Shown here: piece by piece, positions 15,653 through 25,300 of the stretch
How the letters are laid out: every line of letters begins with the position of its first letter
Numbering within the stretch: position 1 is the first letter of the stretch
DNA from: DASTQL01 sp035761805
GTDB taxonomy: Bacteria; Actinomycetota; Actinomycetes; Jiangellales; Jiangellaceae
Length of the DNA: 30,191 nt
Direction: 5' to 3'
Assembly (NCBI GenBank): GCA_035761805.1
Contig: DASTQL010000185.1
Location: forward strand, 1 to 30,191
Program-made: the position numbers and the translations under genes
The notes under the pieces: generated by a model
The model's database searches: none
Seen by the model: the letters and a program-made list of their open reading frames with translations, nothing else
Told to the model about the DNA's origin: nothing

Positions 15653-16762
15653 TCAGGTCGCGGCGATGCCCGCCGTACCGGCCGGCAGCCCGGGGACCGG
15701 ACCGAGATCGGTGAGCGATCCGTCGGCGGCGATCGCCCAGACGCCGACGGTGCCGTTGCCGCCGAGCCGGCCGTACAGGTACTGGCTGTCGCGGCTCACC
15801 GCGAGGTCGGTGACGCCGACGAGAGCCTCGCCGGTCTTGCCGTCCTCGTCGAGAATCGTGAGCGAGCCGTCCACGCCGACGCGGAAGCCGGTGACGGACG
15901 CTGTGCCGGCATTGCCGGAGTAGGCGAACTTGCCGTTGGTGGTGGTGACGATCCAGCACGCGGCGCCCTCGGTGGTAGGCATCGACGCGCTGATCAGGTC
16001 GAGGTCGCCGTCGCCGATCTCGTACGAGGACACGGCGCTGCCGCCCGGGGTGCCCGCCGCCTCGGACACGATCACGTGGCCCTTGTTGTCGAAGTCGAAG
16101 CCGAACGGGACCGCGCCCGAGGACGGGACGAAGGACGGGCTCCCTGCCACACCGTCGGTGTCGACCGGGTAGACGCCGAGCTGCTGGGTGCCCCGCTCGG
16201 CGACGATCAGCTGGTCGCCGTCAGGGGTGAACGACACCTGGCCGGGGGCGGCGGCGGGGCCGCTGATGGGTTGGGTCGACCCGGAGATCGGCGCCAGGTC
16301 GCCGCCACGGACGCGGAAGCCGGTGACCTCGTTGCTGCCGGCGTTGAGGACGTAGAGCAGGTCGCCGTCGACGGTGACGCTCGTGGGGCGGTCACCGTTG
16401 GACGGCTCGACGTCCACGCGGACGAGGCCGTGCGGTGTGATGCGGAACGAGGTGATCGAATCGCTACCGGCGTTGACGGCGTACAGGTAGCGGACGGCGT
16501 CGTCGACGATCACGGCACCTTGCGAGCCGAGGCCGCCACCCGTGCCAGTGCCGCCGGTGGCGAAGGCTTCCGGGGCCGACAGCAAGCCGTCGGCAGAGCG
16601 TGGGAACGCGATGACGGCGTTGCCTTCCACCTGGTTGCTCAGGACGTACACGGCCCCCGGCGACGTCAGGGTGGCCATCGCAGATGGAGCTGCGAGCGCC
16701 AGACCTGCAGCTGCGGCCGCCGAGGCAGTAGCAACCGCAAGGGCGCGGCGATACGTGGTCAT
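15653..16762 (-). CDS. Secreted lactonase-like beta-propeller protein
   Basis: The 369-residue product has a clear signal peptide (TTYRRALAVA then an alanine-rich core, likely cut after AMA at about residue 30). The rest is a run of beta-propeller blades. The repeated phrase NAGS.. followed by TxFR occurs in AVNAGSDSITSFRI, VLNAGSNEVTGFRV and SGNAGTASVTGFRV, and other blades show VSFTPDGDQLIV and LAVSRDSQYLYG. The pattern is that of the seven-bladed lactonase/YncE-like family. Enzymatic activity cannot be claimed, since many such proteins only bind partners. It is secreted or cell-surface. It is convergent with the GlsB gene, and the fusion-protein gene upstream is on the same strand 73 bp away, so co-transcription is possible. 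Confidence 0.85.
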   Translation of the reverse strand: MTTYRRALAVATASAAAAAGLALAAPSAMATLTSPGAVYVLSNQVEGNAVIAFPRSADGLLSAPEAFATGGTGTGGGLGSQGAVIVDDAVRYLYAVNAGSDSITSFRITPHGLVRVDVEPSNGDRPTSVTVDGDLLYVLNAGSNEVTGFRVRGGDLAPISGSTQPISGPAAAPGQVSFTPDGDQLIVAERGTQQLGVYPVDTDGVAGSPSFVPSSGAVPFGFDFDNKGHVIVSEAAGTPGGSAVSSYEIGDGDLDLISASMPTTEGAACWIVTTTNGKFAYSGNAGTASVTGFRVGVDGSLTILDEDGKTGEALVGVTDLAVSRDSQYLYGRLGGNGTVGVWAIAADGSLTDLGPVPGLPAGTAGIAAT

Positions 16763-16835
16763 GTGATGGTGCTCCTTCCCTGGTTCGTGGTGACACCAAG
16801 GTCACCGGGGGCGGGAAGGCGTTACAGGCGGCGGT

Positions 16836-19811
16836 TCACCAGCCCGAGCGAAGCACCTCGTCCAGCCGGTCCACGAAGAAGTCGGCACTGGCCTCCGTGA
16901 TGCACAAGGGCGGCTTCACCTTGAGCACGTTGGAGAAGTCCCCGGTCGGGTACGTGATCACCCCGAGCTCGAGCAGCCGCTCGCAGATCGCGAAGGCCTC
17001 GGCTGTGGCCGGCTCGAGGGTCGACCGGTCGCGCACCAGCTCGACACCCAGGTAGAGCCCCTCCCCGTGGACGGTCCCGACCAGCGGGTGCTCGTCGACC
17101 AACGTTCGCAGCCGCTCCCGCAGGTGCCCGCCCACTCGTTGCGCGTTGCCCTGCAGGTCCTCGTCGCGGATCGTGTCGAGCACGGCAAGCCCGACCACCG
17201 ACGAGACCGGGCTCCCCCCGACCGACGAGAAGAAGGACCCCTCGGCCGTGAAGGCCTCGGCGACCTCCCGCCGTGTCACGACGAAGCCCACCGGGTGCCC
17301 GTTGCCCGCCGCCTTGGCCATGGTCACGACGTCCGGTACGACCCCGTGCTCCTCGAAGCCCCAGAAGTGCGATCCCGTACGGCCGTAGCCGACCTGCACC
17401 TCGTCGGAGATGCACAGGCCACCGGCGGCGCGCACCGTCTCGTACACCGCCGGCAGGTAGCCCGGCGGCACGAGCACGCCTCCAGCGTTGCCCGACAAGG
17501 GTTCCGCGATGAAGCCGGCTGGTCCGTCCTGGATCCTCGCCACGACCGACGACACCTCGGCCGCGTAGCGCTCGGCCGCATCGGGCCCCCGGTGCTCACC
17601 CCTGTAGACGTTCGGCATCGGTGCGAGGTGCACCCACGGTGGCCGCGTCTCCAGTGCCCGCGGGTTGTCGTTCAGCGTGGTCGAGACCTCGTCCGCCGCG
17701 GTGGTCCACCCGTGGTAGCCGCCGCGGAGGCATACGACGTCCCGACGCCCCGTCGCCGTTCGGACCAGGCGCAGCGCCAGGTCCACGGCCTCGCTGCCGC
17801 TGTTGACGAAGAACACGGTGTCGAGCGGGTCGGGCGACAGCTCGGTGATCCGCTCGCCGAAGCGGACTACCGCGTCGTAGTGGAAACGCGAGTTGGTGTT
17901 CAGCAGCCGGAGCTGGCGTGTCGCGGCGGCCGTGACCGCCGGGTGGCTGTGCCCGAGAACCGCCACGTTGTTCACCATGTCGAGGTAGGCCCGGCCACGC
18001 GTGTCCACGAGGTGCTGCCGCCAGCCGCGCTCGATCTGCGGCGGCCGCGCGTAGTAGTGCTCCTGCACCGTGGCCACCACGCGGTCGCGGCGGGCCAGCA
18101 CCCCCATCGCGTCGTCGCCGACATCGAGGTCGGGGGAGAGCCCCAGCAGCGAGATCGGGTCCGGGCAGAGCGCGCCCCAGGCGTCGGCCAGCGAGGGCTC
18201 GGCGTACGGGGGTGGCAGCACGCCGGGTGCCCGCACCACCTGGACGTGCAGGTGCGGCAGGATCCGTGACTCGGTGGCCACGTCGGCGATCTCACCGACG
18301 ACCTGGCCCTGCGCCACCTCCGCCTCCGCCGGGACGGCAGCCCGGATCCCCCGCAGCACCACGTCCACCGCGCCACAGGCCAGCACGAGCGATCCGTCCG
18401 CTGCCGCCCGTATGCTGCCGCCAGTGGGCGCCCGCACCGATGTGCCCGCAGGCGCCAGCAGGGTCGTGCCCAGAGCGACCGTCGGCGTCTCCTCCGAGCT
18501 GTCGACGATGACCTCCGTGAGGCGTCCCTCGTCGTGGACGAGGACTCCCGTACGGCCGGCGAGCGCACCCTCCACGGCGGCTCGGACGGCGGCGGTGTCC
18601 GTCCAGGCCCCCTCGGCGAGGAGGTCCGTCCGCACGGAGAGGTCTACTCGTACGGGTTCGTGGTCGAGGTCCACGACCGGGGTCTCCGGGCGCCACCCGG
18701 ATCCCTGCAGAACCCGGTCCGACATGCGCACCCCGAGGGCCAGCCGCAGTGCCTCGTCGGCCAGCTCGAGCGGCACGTCGGCGACCCGGTCGAGGATCCG
18801 CCAGTCCACCGGCTGCTCCTCGCGCGCGTAGGCGTTGTCGGGGTCGGCCGCGAGGATGTCGTCGACCGACACGGCGAGCACGGTGGCGCGGGCGACGACG
18901 AGCGGCCACAGGGCGGCGACCTCGGCGTGCGTCAGCGGGAGCTCGCTGTGGTAGCCGGCGGCGACGGCGCACGCGTCCTGGACGGGGCGGCTACGAGGCC
19001 GGGCGAAGAGCGACGCGATGGCCGTGGCCAGGTCGGCGACCAACCAGCAGCGCATCACGTCGCCGAAGTCGATGATCCCTTCCGGGACCGGCCGGCCGTC
19101 GCCGTCCCGTCCCGCCACCACGTTGTAGTCGGCCAGGTCGGCGTGGACCACCTGGGTCCTCAGGTCGTCGACGAGCGGCGCGAGGGTGGCCCACGCCGTC
19201 TCCGACACGGACAGCACCTTCGTACGGCGGGAGGCGTCGCCGACCTTCGGGGCGAGGGCCTCGACGACCTCCGCGGCCCGGCGGGTGTCGTACTGGAGGG
19301 GGCGGTCGGCGGCGGGGTGGTCGAAGTCGGCGAGTCCTCGTGCTGCCCTGGCGACCAGGCGGCCGAAGCGATCCAGTACAGGTATGGCGAGGTGCTCCGT
19401 GTCCGACAGCAGGTCGCCGACGACGTAGGTGAGCAGCCGTACGTGGTGGGGCGAGCCGCCGATGTCGGTGGAGACGATGTCGTCGCCCTCGGGCGCGGCG
19501 ACGGGTTCGGGGACGCGGACTCCCGCGGCGGAGAGGTGCCGCATAGCGGCGTTCTGCAGGTCCAGGACGTCGGGACCGAAGGCCGGGTTCGCGACCTTGA
19601 GGACGTACGAGGCGTCGCCGGCGTCGATGCGCAGGTTCGTCTCCTGGTTGCTGCCGAGGGGCCGGGCCCGTCCCTCGACGCCGAAGACGGAGCGGACCAG
19701 CGCCACGGCCTCCTCGGGCGACACCGGCGTGGCTGGTGGCACGTCTCCCCAGAAGCGCTCGCCCACCGCTCGGATGCTAGGCCCCTTCCGGGCCCCCCGG
19801 ACCTCGGCCAT
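16836..19811 (-). CDS. Trifunctional-looking fusion: APH/hydroxylysine-kinase-like, M23-like, class III aminotransferase-fold
   Basis: This is a 991-residue fusion. Residues about 30-330 are a small-molecule kinase of the APH/choline-kinase fold (Lys72 in VLKV, catalytic HADLADYN with Asp225 and Asn230, metal motif IDFGD at 247-251). Residues about 385-560 include an M23/LytM-like segment with HLH at 520-522. The preceding HxxxD metal ligands of active enzymes are not evident, so it may be non-catalytic. Residues about 570-991 are a class III PLP enzyme: SGSEA 671-675, GYHGW 698-702, Asp803 in SDEVQVGYGRTG, PLP lysine about 833 in MAKAAGNGHPVG. In animals the matching kinase (HYKK) and phospho-lyase (PHYKPL/ETNPPL) act in sequence on hydroxylysine or phosphoethanolamine, so a phosphorylation-elimination pair is proposed (inference). 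An alternative GTG start at 19766 has a -10 box just upstream. Confidence 0.88.
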   Translation of the reverse strand: MAEVRGARKGPSIRAVGERFWGDVPPATPVSPEEAVALVRSVFGVEGRARPLGSNQETNLRIDAGDASYVLKVANPAFGPDVLDLQNAAMRHLSAAGVRVPEPVAAPEGDDIVSTDIGGSPHHVRLLTYVVGDLLSDTEHLAIPVLDRFGRLVARAARGLADFDHPAADRPLQYDTRRAAEVVEALAPKVGDASRRTKVLSVSETAWATLAPLVDDLRTQVVHADLADYNVVAGRDGDGRPVPEGIIDFGDVMRCWLVADLATAIASLFARPRSRPVQDACAVAAGYHSELPLTHAEVAALWPLVVARATVLAVSVDDILAADPDNAYAREEQPVDWRILDRVADVPLELADEALRLALGVRMSDRVLQGSGWRPETPVVDLDHEPVRVDLSVRTDLLAEGAWTDTAAVRAAVEGALAGRTGVLVHDEGRLTEVIVDSSEETPTVALGTTLLAPAGTSVRAPTGGSIRAAADGSLVLACGAVDVVLRGIRAAVPAEAEVAQGQVVGEIADVATESRILPHLHVQVVRAPGVLPPPYAEPSLADAWGALCPDPISLLGLSPDLDVGDDAMGVLARRDRVVATVQEHYYARPPQIERGWRQHLVDTRGRAYLDMVNNVAVLGHSHPAVTAAATRQLRLLNTNSRFHYDAVVRFGERITELSPDPLDTVFFVNSGSEAVDLALRLVRTATGRRDVVCLRGGYHGWTTAADEVSTTLNDNPRALETRPPWVHLAPMPNVYRGEHRGPDAAERYAAEVSSVVARIQDGPAGFIAEPLSGNAGGVLVPPGYLPAVYETVRAAGGLCISDEVQVGYGRTGSHFWGFEEHGVVPDVVTMAKAAGNGHPVGFVVTRREVAEAFTAEGSFFSSVGGSPVSSVVGLAVLDTIRDEDLQGNAQRVGGHLRERLRTLVDEHPLVGTVHGEGLYLGVELVRDRSTLEPATAEAFAICERLLELGVITYPTGDFSNVLKVKPPLCITEASADFFVDRLDEVLRSGW
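19774..19779 (-). promoter_or_regulatory. Candidate -10 box for leaderless start of the fusion gene
   Basis: On the minus strand TAGCAT lies 7 bases before the in-frame GTG at 19766. The upstream ATG at 19811 lacks a good ribosome binding site. If this promoter is used, the protein is 15 residues shorter. Confidence 0.35.
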
Positions 19812-20156
19812 GAGGTGGAGGCTTCGTGCAGGCCGCCGGTCGGCTCAGTGACGGAGGGAGAGGGTGATGACCGCACGGACTTGGCGGGGTGGCGGTCCCG
19901 CGGACCGGGAGGGGTGAGCCTGGCTCGCCAGACCACGCGGACGAGGGTGTCGTCTCCGGATGATGCGGAGCTGCGAGTCGATGCTGTTCTCGTCTTCGCG
20001 GGAGTCTCGATCGTCAGCGCGTGACCAGCCTTGCGCCCGAACCGAGACCACGGGACGTGGGATCAGCACGAGTTGCTGAGCTGACGTGGAGTTGGAATCC
20101 GCCCCGCAGCGGTCCGCTGGGACGTCTCGGCCCGGGTGTCGAAAGGCTCGCCGACC
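19812..20156. other. Intergenic region, no gene recognised
   Basis: This 345-bp gap lies between the antiporter stop and the fusion gene start, both on the minus strand. Frames present are short and unlike known proteins. A small TCAGCA/TGCTGA inverted pair near 20053-20069 is the only structure noticed. It probably holds the fusion-gene promoter region. Confidence 0.5.
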
Positions 20157-21857
20157 TCAAGGCCCGCGGCGTGTCTTGTCGAGGCTCTCCAGGATGATGC
20201 TGGCGCTGTGCAGGGCGGCCGCATGGAAGGGCCGCAGCACGAGGTCGGCGCCGGCCTCCTCCAGCTGGTCGGCATCGACGTCCGTGTAGGCGCTGACAGC
20301 GACGGGTCCCTCGTAGCCGGAGGACCGGACGCCGTGCAGGAGGGCGAGGTTCACGTCACGGTTCGGGATGGTGCTGACGACCCAGCGGGCCGATGTGAGC
20401 GGGAGGGCGAGGGCGAGCTGAGGCTCCGCCGCGTCACCGTAGAGGGTGCGGATGCCTGCTCGCTCGAGCTGCTCGAGGGCATAGGGGTCCTGGTCGACGA
20501 CGAGCACCTCGTGGCCGGCCTCGGTCAGCTCCCGGACGAGCGTGCCGCCGTGTCGCCCCACACCGAGGACGACGACGTCCACGTCGTGGGCGAGACGCTC
20601 GGCCTCCGGACGCAGGCCCCGCCGACGCTCGAACACGGACAGGTAGGGCGCCAACCTCTCGTACAGGGGATAGGAGTAAAGGATCAGGTAGGTGGACAGG
20701 CCGATCGTCACGAGGCCCACGACGGTGATGAGGCTGACGGTCTCGCTGTCGATGTGCCCGAGGCTGAGGCCGAGCGCGGCGAGGATGAGGGAGAACTCGC
20801 TGATCTGGGCGACGGTGAGACCGGCCAGGAAGCCGACGCGCTTGCGGTAGCCCATCAGACCCATCAGCACCATGACGATGAGCGGGTTGCCGATGAGCAC
20901 GAAGGCCGACAGCACCGCGGCGCCGAAGAGCTGGGCCCCGGCGTGGTCGAGGTCGACCCGGGCCCCGAGGTCGATGAAGAAGAAGAGCAGCAGGAAGTCC
21001 CGCAAGGTGACCAGGCGGGAGCCGATCGCCTCGCGGTACCGCGTGGAGGCGAGCGACACGCCGCCGAGAAAGGCGCCCACCTCGCGGCTGAAGCCGAGGA
21101 AGTCGCCGATCGTGGCGAGGCCGACGGCCCACGCGATGGCGGCCAGGACGAGCAGCTCGTGCGACCGGGCGAGGGCGGGCAGGACGTGCGGGAGCACGAA
21201 GCGGGCGACGGCGGCGATGCCGGCCAGGAAGAGGATGCCCTTGACGAGCACGAGGACGACGGCGGCGCCGATCTCCTGGTCCCCGCCCCCCGCCGCAGCA
21301 CTCAAGCCGATCATGACCAAGACCACGACGATGTCCTGGACGATGAGGAAGCCGACGGCGATCCGGCCGTGCAGCTCGTCGAGCTCCCGCTTGTCCGACA
21401 GCAGCTTGACGATGATGATCGTGCTGGAGAAGGTCAGCGCCACGGCGACGTAGACCGCGGCGACCGTGCCGAGTCCCAGGGCGATCGCCAGCACGTAGCC
21501 GACCAGCGAGGTGAAGACCACCTGCCCCAGCCCCGTGACGACGGCCACCGGCCCGGTCGTGCGGATCAGATGCAGGTCGAGCTTGAGCCCGACGAGGAAG
21601 AGCAGCACTGCGATGCCGAGGTCGGCGAGCAGGACGACCTCGCTGCCCTCCTCGACCCAGCCGACCCCGGCCGGACCCACGAGGACCCCGACCGCGATGA
21701 AGGCCACGATCAGCGGCTGGCGTAGCCGGGTCGCGAGGGCACCCGCCGCCGCGGCCACGAGGAGCACGGCCGCCACGACGGTGAAGGTGCTGTCGCCCAG
21801 GTGCCGCACCTCCCCGACCGACTCGCGCCACAGCCCCGTCGCCGGCCCGGCCGTCAC
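20157..21857 (-). CDS. CPA2-type cation:proton antiporter with TrkA-N domain (KefC-like)
   Basis: This 566-residue membrane protein belongs to the monovalent cation:proton antiporter-2 family. About twelve hydrophobic segments fill residues 22-395, including LRQPLIVAFIAVGVLVGP, TFSSTIIIVKLLSDK, and LIVQDIVVVLVMIG. The last holds the QD pair at 174-175 typical of the exchange site. A C-terminal cytoplasmic TrkA-N nucleotide-binding domain follows (about 425-550, VVVLGVGRHGGTLVRELTEAG, with GVGRHG near 432-437 and the acidic VVDQD). It likely exports K+ or Na+ in exchange for H+, gated by NAD(H) or another nucleotide. No KefF/KefG partner is adjacent. The GTG at 21857 gives an N-terminus longer than some homologues; a GTG 16 codons later is possible. 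It lies downstream of hrpA across a repeat-rich gap. Confidence 0.9.
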   Translation of the reverse strand: MTAGPATGLWRESVGEVRHLGDSTFTVVAAVLLVAAAAGALATRLRQPLIVAFIAVGVLVGPAGVGWVEEGSEVVLLADLGIAVLLFLVGLKLDLHLIRTTGPVAVVTGLGQVVFTSLVGYVLAIALGLGTVAAVYVAVALTFSSTIIIVKLLSDKRELDELHGRIAVGFLIVQDIVVVLVMIGLSAAAGGGDQEIGAAVVLVLVKGILFLAGIAAVARFVLPHVLPALARSHELLVLAAIAWAVGLATIGDFLGFSREVGAFLGGVSLASTRYREAIGSRLVTLRDFLLLFFFIDLGARVDLDHAGAQLFGAAVLSAFVLIGNPLIVMVLMGLMGYRKRVGFLAGLTVAQISEFSLILAALGLSLGHIDSETVSLITVVGLVTIGLSTYLILYSYPLYERLAPYLSVFERRRGLRPEAERLAHDVDVVVLGVGRHGGTLVRELTEAGHEVLVVDQDPYALEQLERAGIRTLYGDAAEPQLALALPLTSARWVVSTIPNRDVNLALLHGVRSSGYEGPVAVSAYTDVDADQLEEAGADLVLRPFHAAALHSASIILESLDKTRRGP

Positions 21858-21931
21858 CGGCGGGGTGGGCGTCCAGGCTATGCCGGGACGCGGGGGGTCC
21901 CGCCAGGGTCGGGTGGCCCGCCTGCCCGCGA

Positions 21932-22008
21932 ATGATCACGTTCACCACCCTGGTGGCGTCATCACGAGGCGTCCGCGCCTCGTGATGGCTCCAGGAGCCT
22001 GGTGGTGG
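21932..22008 (+). repeat. 77-bp REP-like palindromic repeat, copy B
   Basis: This is the best-paired copy. TCACGAGGCG and CGCCTCGTGA form a perfect 10-bp stem with the loop TCCG, inside outer arms CACCACC and GGTGGTG. It lies 74 bp upstream of the antiporter start, and faces copy C across 234 bp, so B and C form inverted ends of a 388-bp unit (21932-22319). Confidence 0.85.
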
Positions 22009-22242
22009 GCGGGGCTCGGCATGGGGCGGAGGCATCGAGCACCCGGGTGCGGCTGGAGGGGACTCTCCCCGGGGCGTCGCCCCCAGCCGGGCTCCCGTCG
22101 CCCCCCGCAGAACGATCATCGATCCGCGAGTCGGGCGTCCACGCGGGACTCGCCCGATGTCCTCCCCGATGATCGTCAGGCGGGCCCGCCGACTCGGTGC
22201 CGGCGGTCGCCGTCCCCCACATCTCGCCGCCCCAGGCGGGGG
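22009..22242. other. Interior of the inverted-repeat unit, no gene recognised
   Basis: This 234-bp interval between copies B and C holds another palindrome: ACGATCATC (22112-22120) and GATGATCGT (22168-22176) are perfect 9-base arms. Within them are CGAGTC (22127-22132) and GACTCG (22147-22152). No coding region is convincing. Confidence 0.6.
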
Positions 22243-22319
22243 CCATCACCAGGTCGATCGGGTCACCACCAGGCACCGACGCCTGGTCAAGGCCCGACGA
22301 GGGTGGTGAACGTGGTCAT
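22243..22319 (-). repeat. 77-bp REP-like palindromic repeat, copy C
   Basis: This is the minus-strand copy. Its ATGA (22319-22316) contains the hrpA stop codon, exactly as copy A contains the modC stop. The central stem is ACCAGGC/GCCTGGT plus a wobble, with a 4-base loop. One base pair is inverted relative to copy B (C-G for G-C), a compensatory change. It may also act as the hrpA transcript end. Confidence 0.85.
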
Positions 22320-25300
22320 CCGGCGGCGGCCGCCAGCACCCGGAGGATCCGCTTCTCCGAGACCGGGTACGGCGTCCCGAGCGTCTGGGCGAAGAGGCTC
22401 ACCCGCAGCTCCTCGATCATCCACCGCACCTCGACCAGCTCGGGCGACGGCGAGCGCCCCGGCGGCAGCGCGGCCAGCGCGGCCTCGTACTCCGCCGCCA
22501 CCCCGGCGACCCGGTCCATCCGCTCCCGGTCCCGAACCGGCGCGTCCGGCAGGGTCTCCAGCCGCCGCCGCACCGCCCTCAGGTAGCGCACCAGGTCCGG
22601 CAGCCGCCGCGCCCCCACCCCCGACACGAAGCCCTCTGGCATCAACGACGCCACCTGCGCCCTGACGTCTGTCAGCGCCGGCAGCAGCACGAGGCTGGAG
22701 GTCCCCGACACCGCGCGTTCCACCGCCCGCGCCTCGGCGAGCACCCGCCCGACCGCCGCCACCACCTCGGACGTGCGCCCGACCAGCCCGCCCTCCACCA
22801 AGGCCGCCAGCACCTCGAAGCCCTCCGCGTTCCACGCCGGGCCCCCGTGCTCCTCCACGAGCGCGTCGACCGCTGCCGCCGCGCAGTCGTCGAGCAGCGG
22901 CGGCACCCCCCCGTACGGGTTGTGCGCCAGCGCCAGCCTCGTCTCCTGCGGCAGCCGGGAGACCACCTCCCGTACGGGGGAGGGCAGCGACAGCAGCAAC
23001 AGGCGGCGGGTCCCGAGGCGCATCGCCCGGACCTGCTCCGCCTCGCTCGCCAGCACCCGGACGGCGACCGAGGCCCCCTCGTCGACCAGCGCCGGGTAGC
23101 CCCGTACCGCCCGGTCGCCGCGGCGCCGCTCGAAGGTCCGCGGCAGCTCACCGATCCCCCACGAGGTCAGCCCCGACCGCTCGACCGACGACGCGTCCGC
23201 CGCGACCGCCGCCCGCGCGCGACCCGAGAGCCGGTGGGCGAGCAGGCCCAGGTCCTTGCCGTCGCCGAGCGCCTGGCCCCGCGCGTCCTCGACCCGGAAG
23301 GTCACCCGCAGGTGATCCGGCACCCGCGCCAGGTCGAAGGCCGCCGCCTCCACCACCACGCCACGCAGCCGGTGCAGCTCACGAGCCAGCCGTGGCAGCA
23401 ACGGCTCGGTCGGCGGCTCGCTGGACGGCACCAGCCGCGGAAGCAGCGCTCGCGCCACGTCCGGGGCGGGGACGAGCTGCTTCCGTACGGCCTTCGGCAG
23501 CGAGCGCAGCAGGGCGGTCATCAGCTCCTCGCGCAGCCCGGGCACCTGCCACTCGAATCCCTGCGGTTCCACCTGGTTGAGCTGCTCCAGCGGGACGTGC
23601 ACCGTGACCCCGTCGGCGTCGGCCCCGGGCTCGAACTGGTACGTGAGCCGCAGCCGCAGGTCGCCCTGCACCCACGCGTCCGGGTAGTCCGCGGTGCTGA
23701 CCGGCGCCGCCTCGTCGCTCACCAGGTCCGCACGCGTGAAGGTCAGCAGGTCGGGCTGCCGGTGCCGCGCCTTCTTCCACCACGCGTCGAAGTGCCGCCC
23801 GGACACGACGTCGGCCGGGATCCGTGCGTCGTAGAAGTCGAACAGCGCCTCGTCGTCGACCAGGATGTCTCGCCGCCGCGCCCGTGCCTCCAGGTCCTCG
23901 ACGTCCTCGAGCAGCGCCCGGTTGGCGTGGAAGAACCGGTGCCGCGTCTCCCAGTCACCCTCGACCAGGGCGTGCCGGACGAAGAGCTCGCGCGACAGCT
24001 CGGGGTCGATCCCCCCGTACGCGACCGTACGGCCGGTGACGACCGGCACGCCGTAGAGCGTCACCCGCTCGGTCGCCACGACCGCCGCGCGCTTCTTGGA
24101 CCAGTGCGGTTCGCTGTACGTGCGCTTGACCAGGTGCTCGGCCAGCGGCTCGACCCACTCCGGCTCGATGCGGGCGCAGTCGCGGGCCCACAGCCGGGTC
24201 GTCTCCACCAGCTCGGCGGCCATCACCCAACGCGGCGGCTTCTTGAAGAGCGACGACCCGGGGAAGACGGAAAAGCGTGCGCCCCGGGCGCCCTGGTAGT
24301 CGCGAGTCTCAGGATCGAGCAGGCCGACGTGCGAGAGCAACCCCGCCAGCAGCGACTGGTGGACCCGGTCGCGGGGCGCCGTGCCGCCGCTGACCGCGAT
24401 GTCGAGCCCTCGCAGCGCCTGGCGCAGCTGCACGACGAGGTCCTGCCACTCCCGGATCCGCAGGTAGTGCAGGTGCTCGGCGCGACACATCCGTCGGAAG
24501 GCGCCGCCCGAGAGCTCGCGCTGCTTCTCCCGCACATACGCCCAGAGACTGAGGTACGCGAGGAAGTCGGAGTCCTTGTCGCCGAAGCGGGCGTGCTGGG
24601 CGTCTGCGGCCTGGCGCTGTTCGGTGGGGCGCTCGCGGGGGTCCTGGATCGACAGCGCCGCGGCGATGACGAGGACCTCGCGGACGCAGCCGTTGCGTTC
24701 GGCCTCGAGCACCATGCGGCCGAAGCGCGGGTCGACCGGGAGCTGGGCCAGCCGCCGGCCAAGAGGGCTGAGTCGCTTGCGGGGGTCGGTGGCGCCGGGG
24801 TCGAGGGCGCCGAGCTCCTCGAGGAGCTGCACCCCGTCCCGTACCTGCCGCCGGTCCGGCGGGTCGAGGAAGGGAAAGTCGGCGACCTCGCCCAGGCCGA
24901 GCGCGGCCATCTGCAGGATGACGGCGGCGAGGTTGGTACGCAGGATCTCGGGATCGGTGAACTCCGGGCGGGCCTCGTACTCCTCCTCGGTGTAGAGGCG
25001 GATGCAGACGCCGTCGGCGGTGCGCCCACAGCGGCCCTTGCGCTGGTCGGCCGAGGCGCGCGAGACCGGTTCGATGGGCAGGCGTTGGACCTTCAGGCGG
25101 TGGCTGTAGCGGGAGATCCGCGCCGTACCGGTGTCGATGACGTAGCGGATACCGGGGACGGTGAGGCTGGTCTCGGCGACGTTGGTGGCCAGCACGATGC
25201 GGCGACCCCGGTGCGGCGCGAAGACGCGGTGCTGCTCTGCCGCGGACAGCCGCGCGTACAGGGGGAGCACCTCGGTTCCGTCGCCGACGTGCTGGCGCAG

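Noticed and set aside
18250..18660. Active M23 endopeptidase domain in the fusion protein
   Set aside because: Only the HLH part is visible; the HxxxD ligands needed for zinc are not evident, so activity is not claimed.
18534..20024. Long plus-strand frame opposite the kinase/aminotransferase fusion
   Set aside because: It has low-complexity, charged composition with no recognisable motif; the opposite strand has clear catalytic motifs.
20136..21725. Long plus-strand frame opposite the antiporter
   Set aside because: It encodes an acidic low-complexity product, and the minus strand encodes a clear membrane antiporter with a TrkA-N domain.
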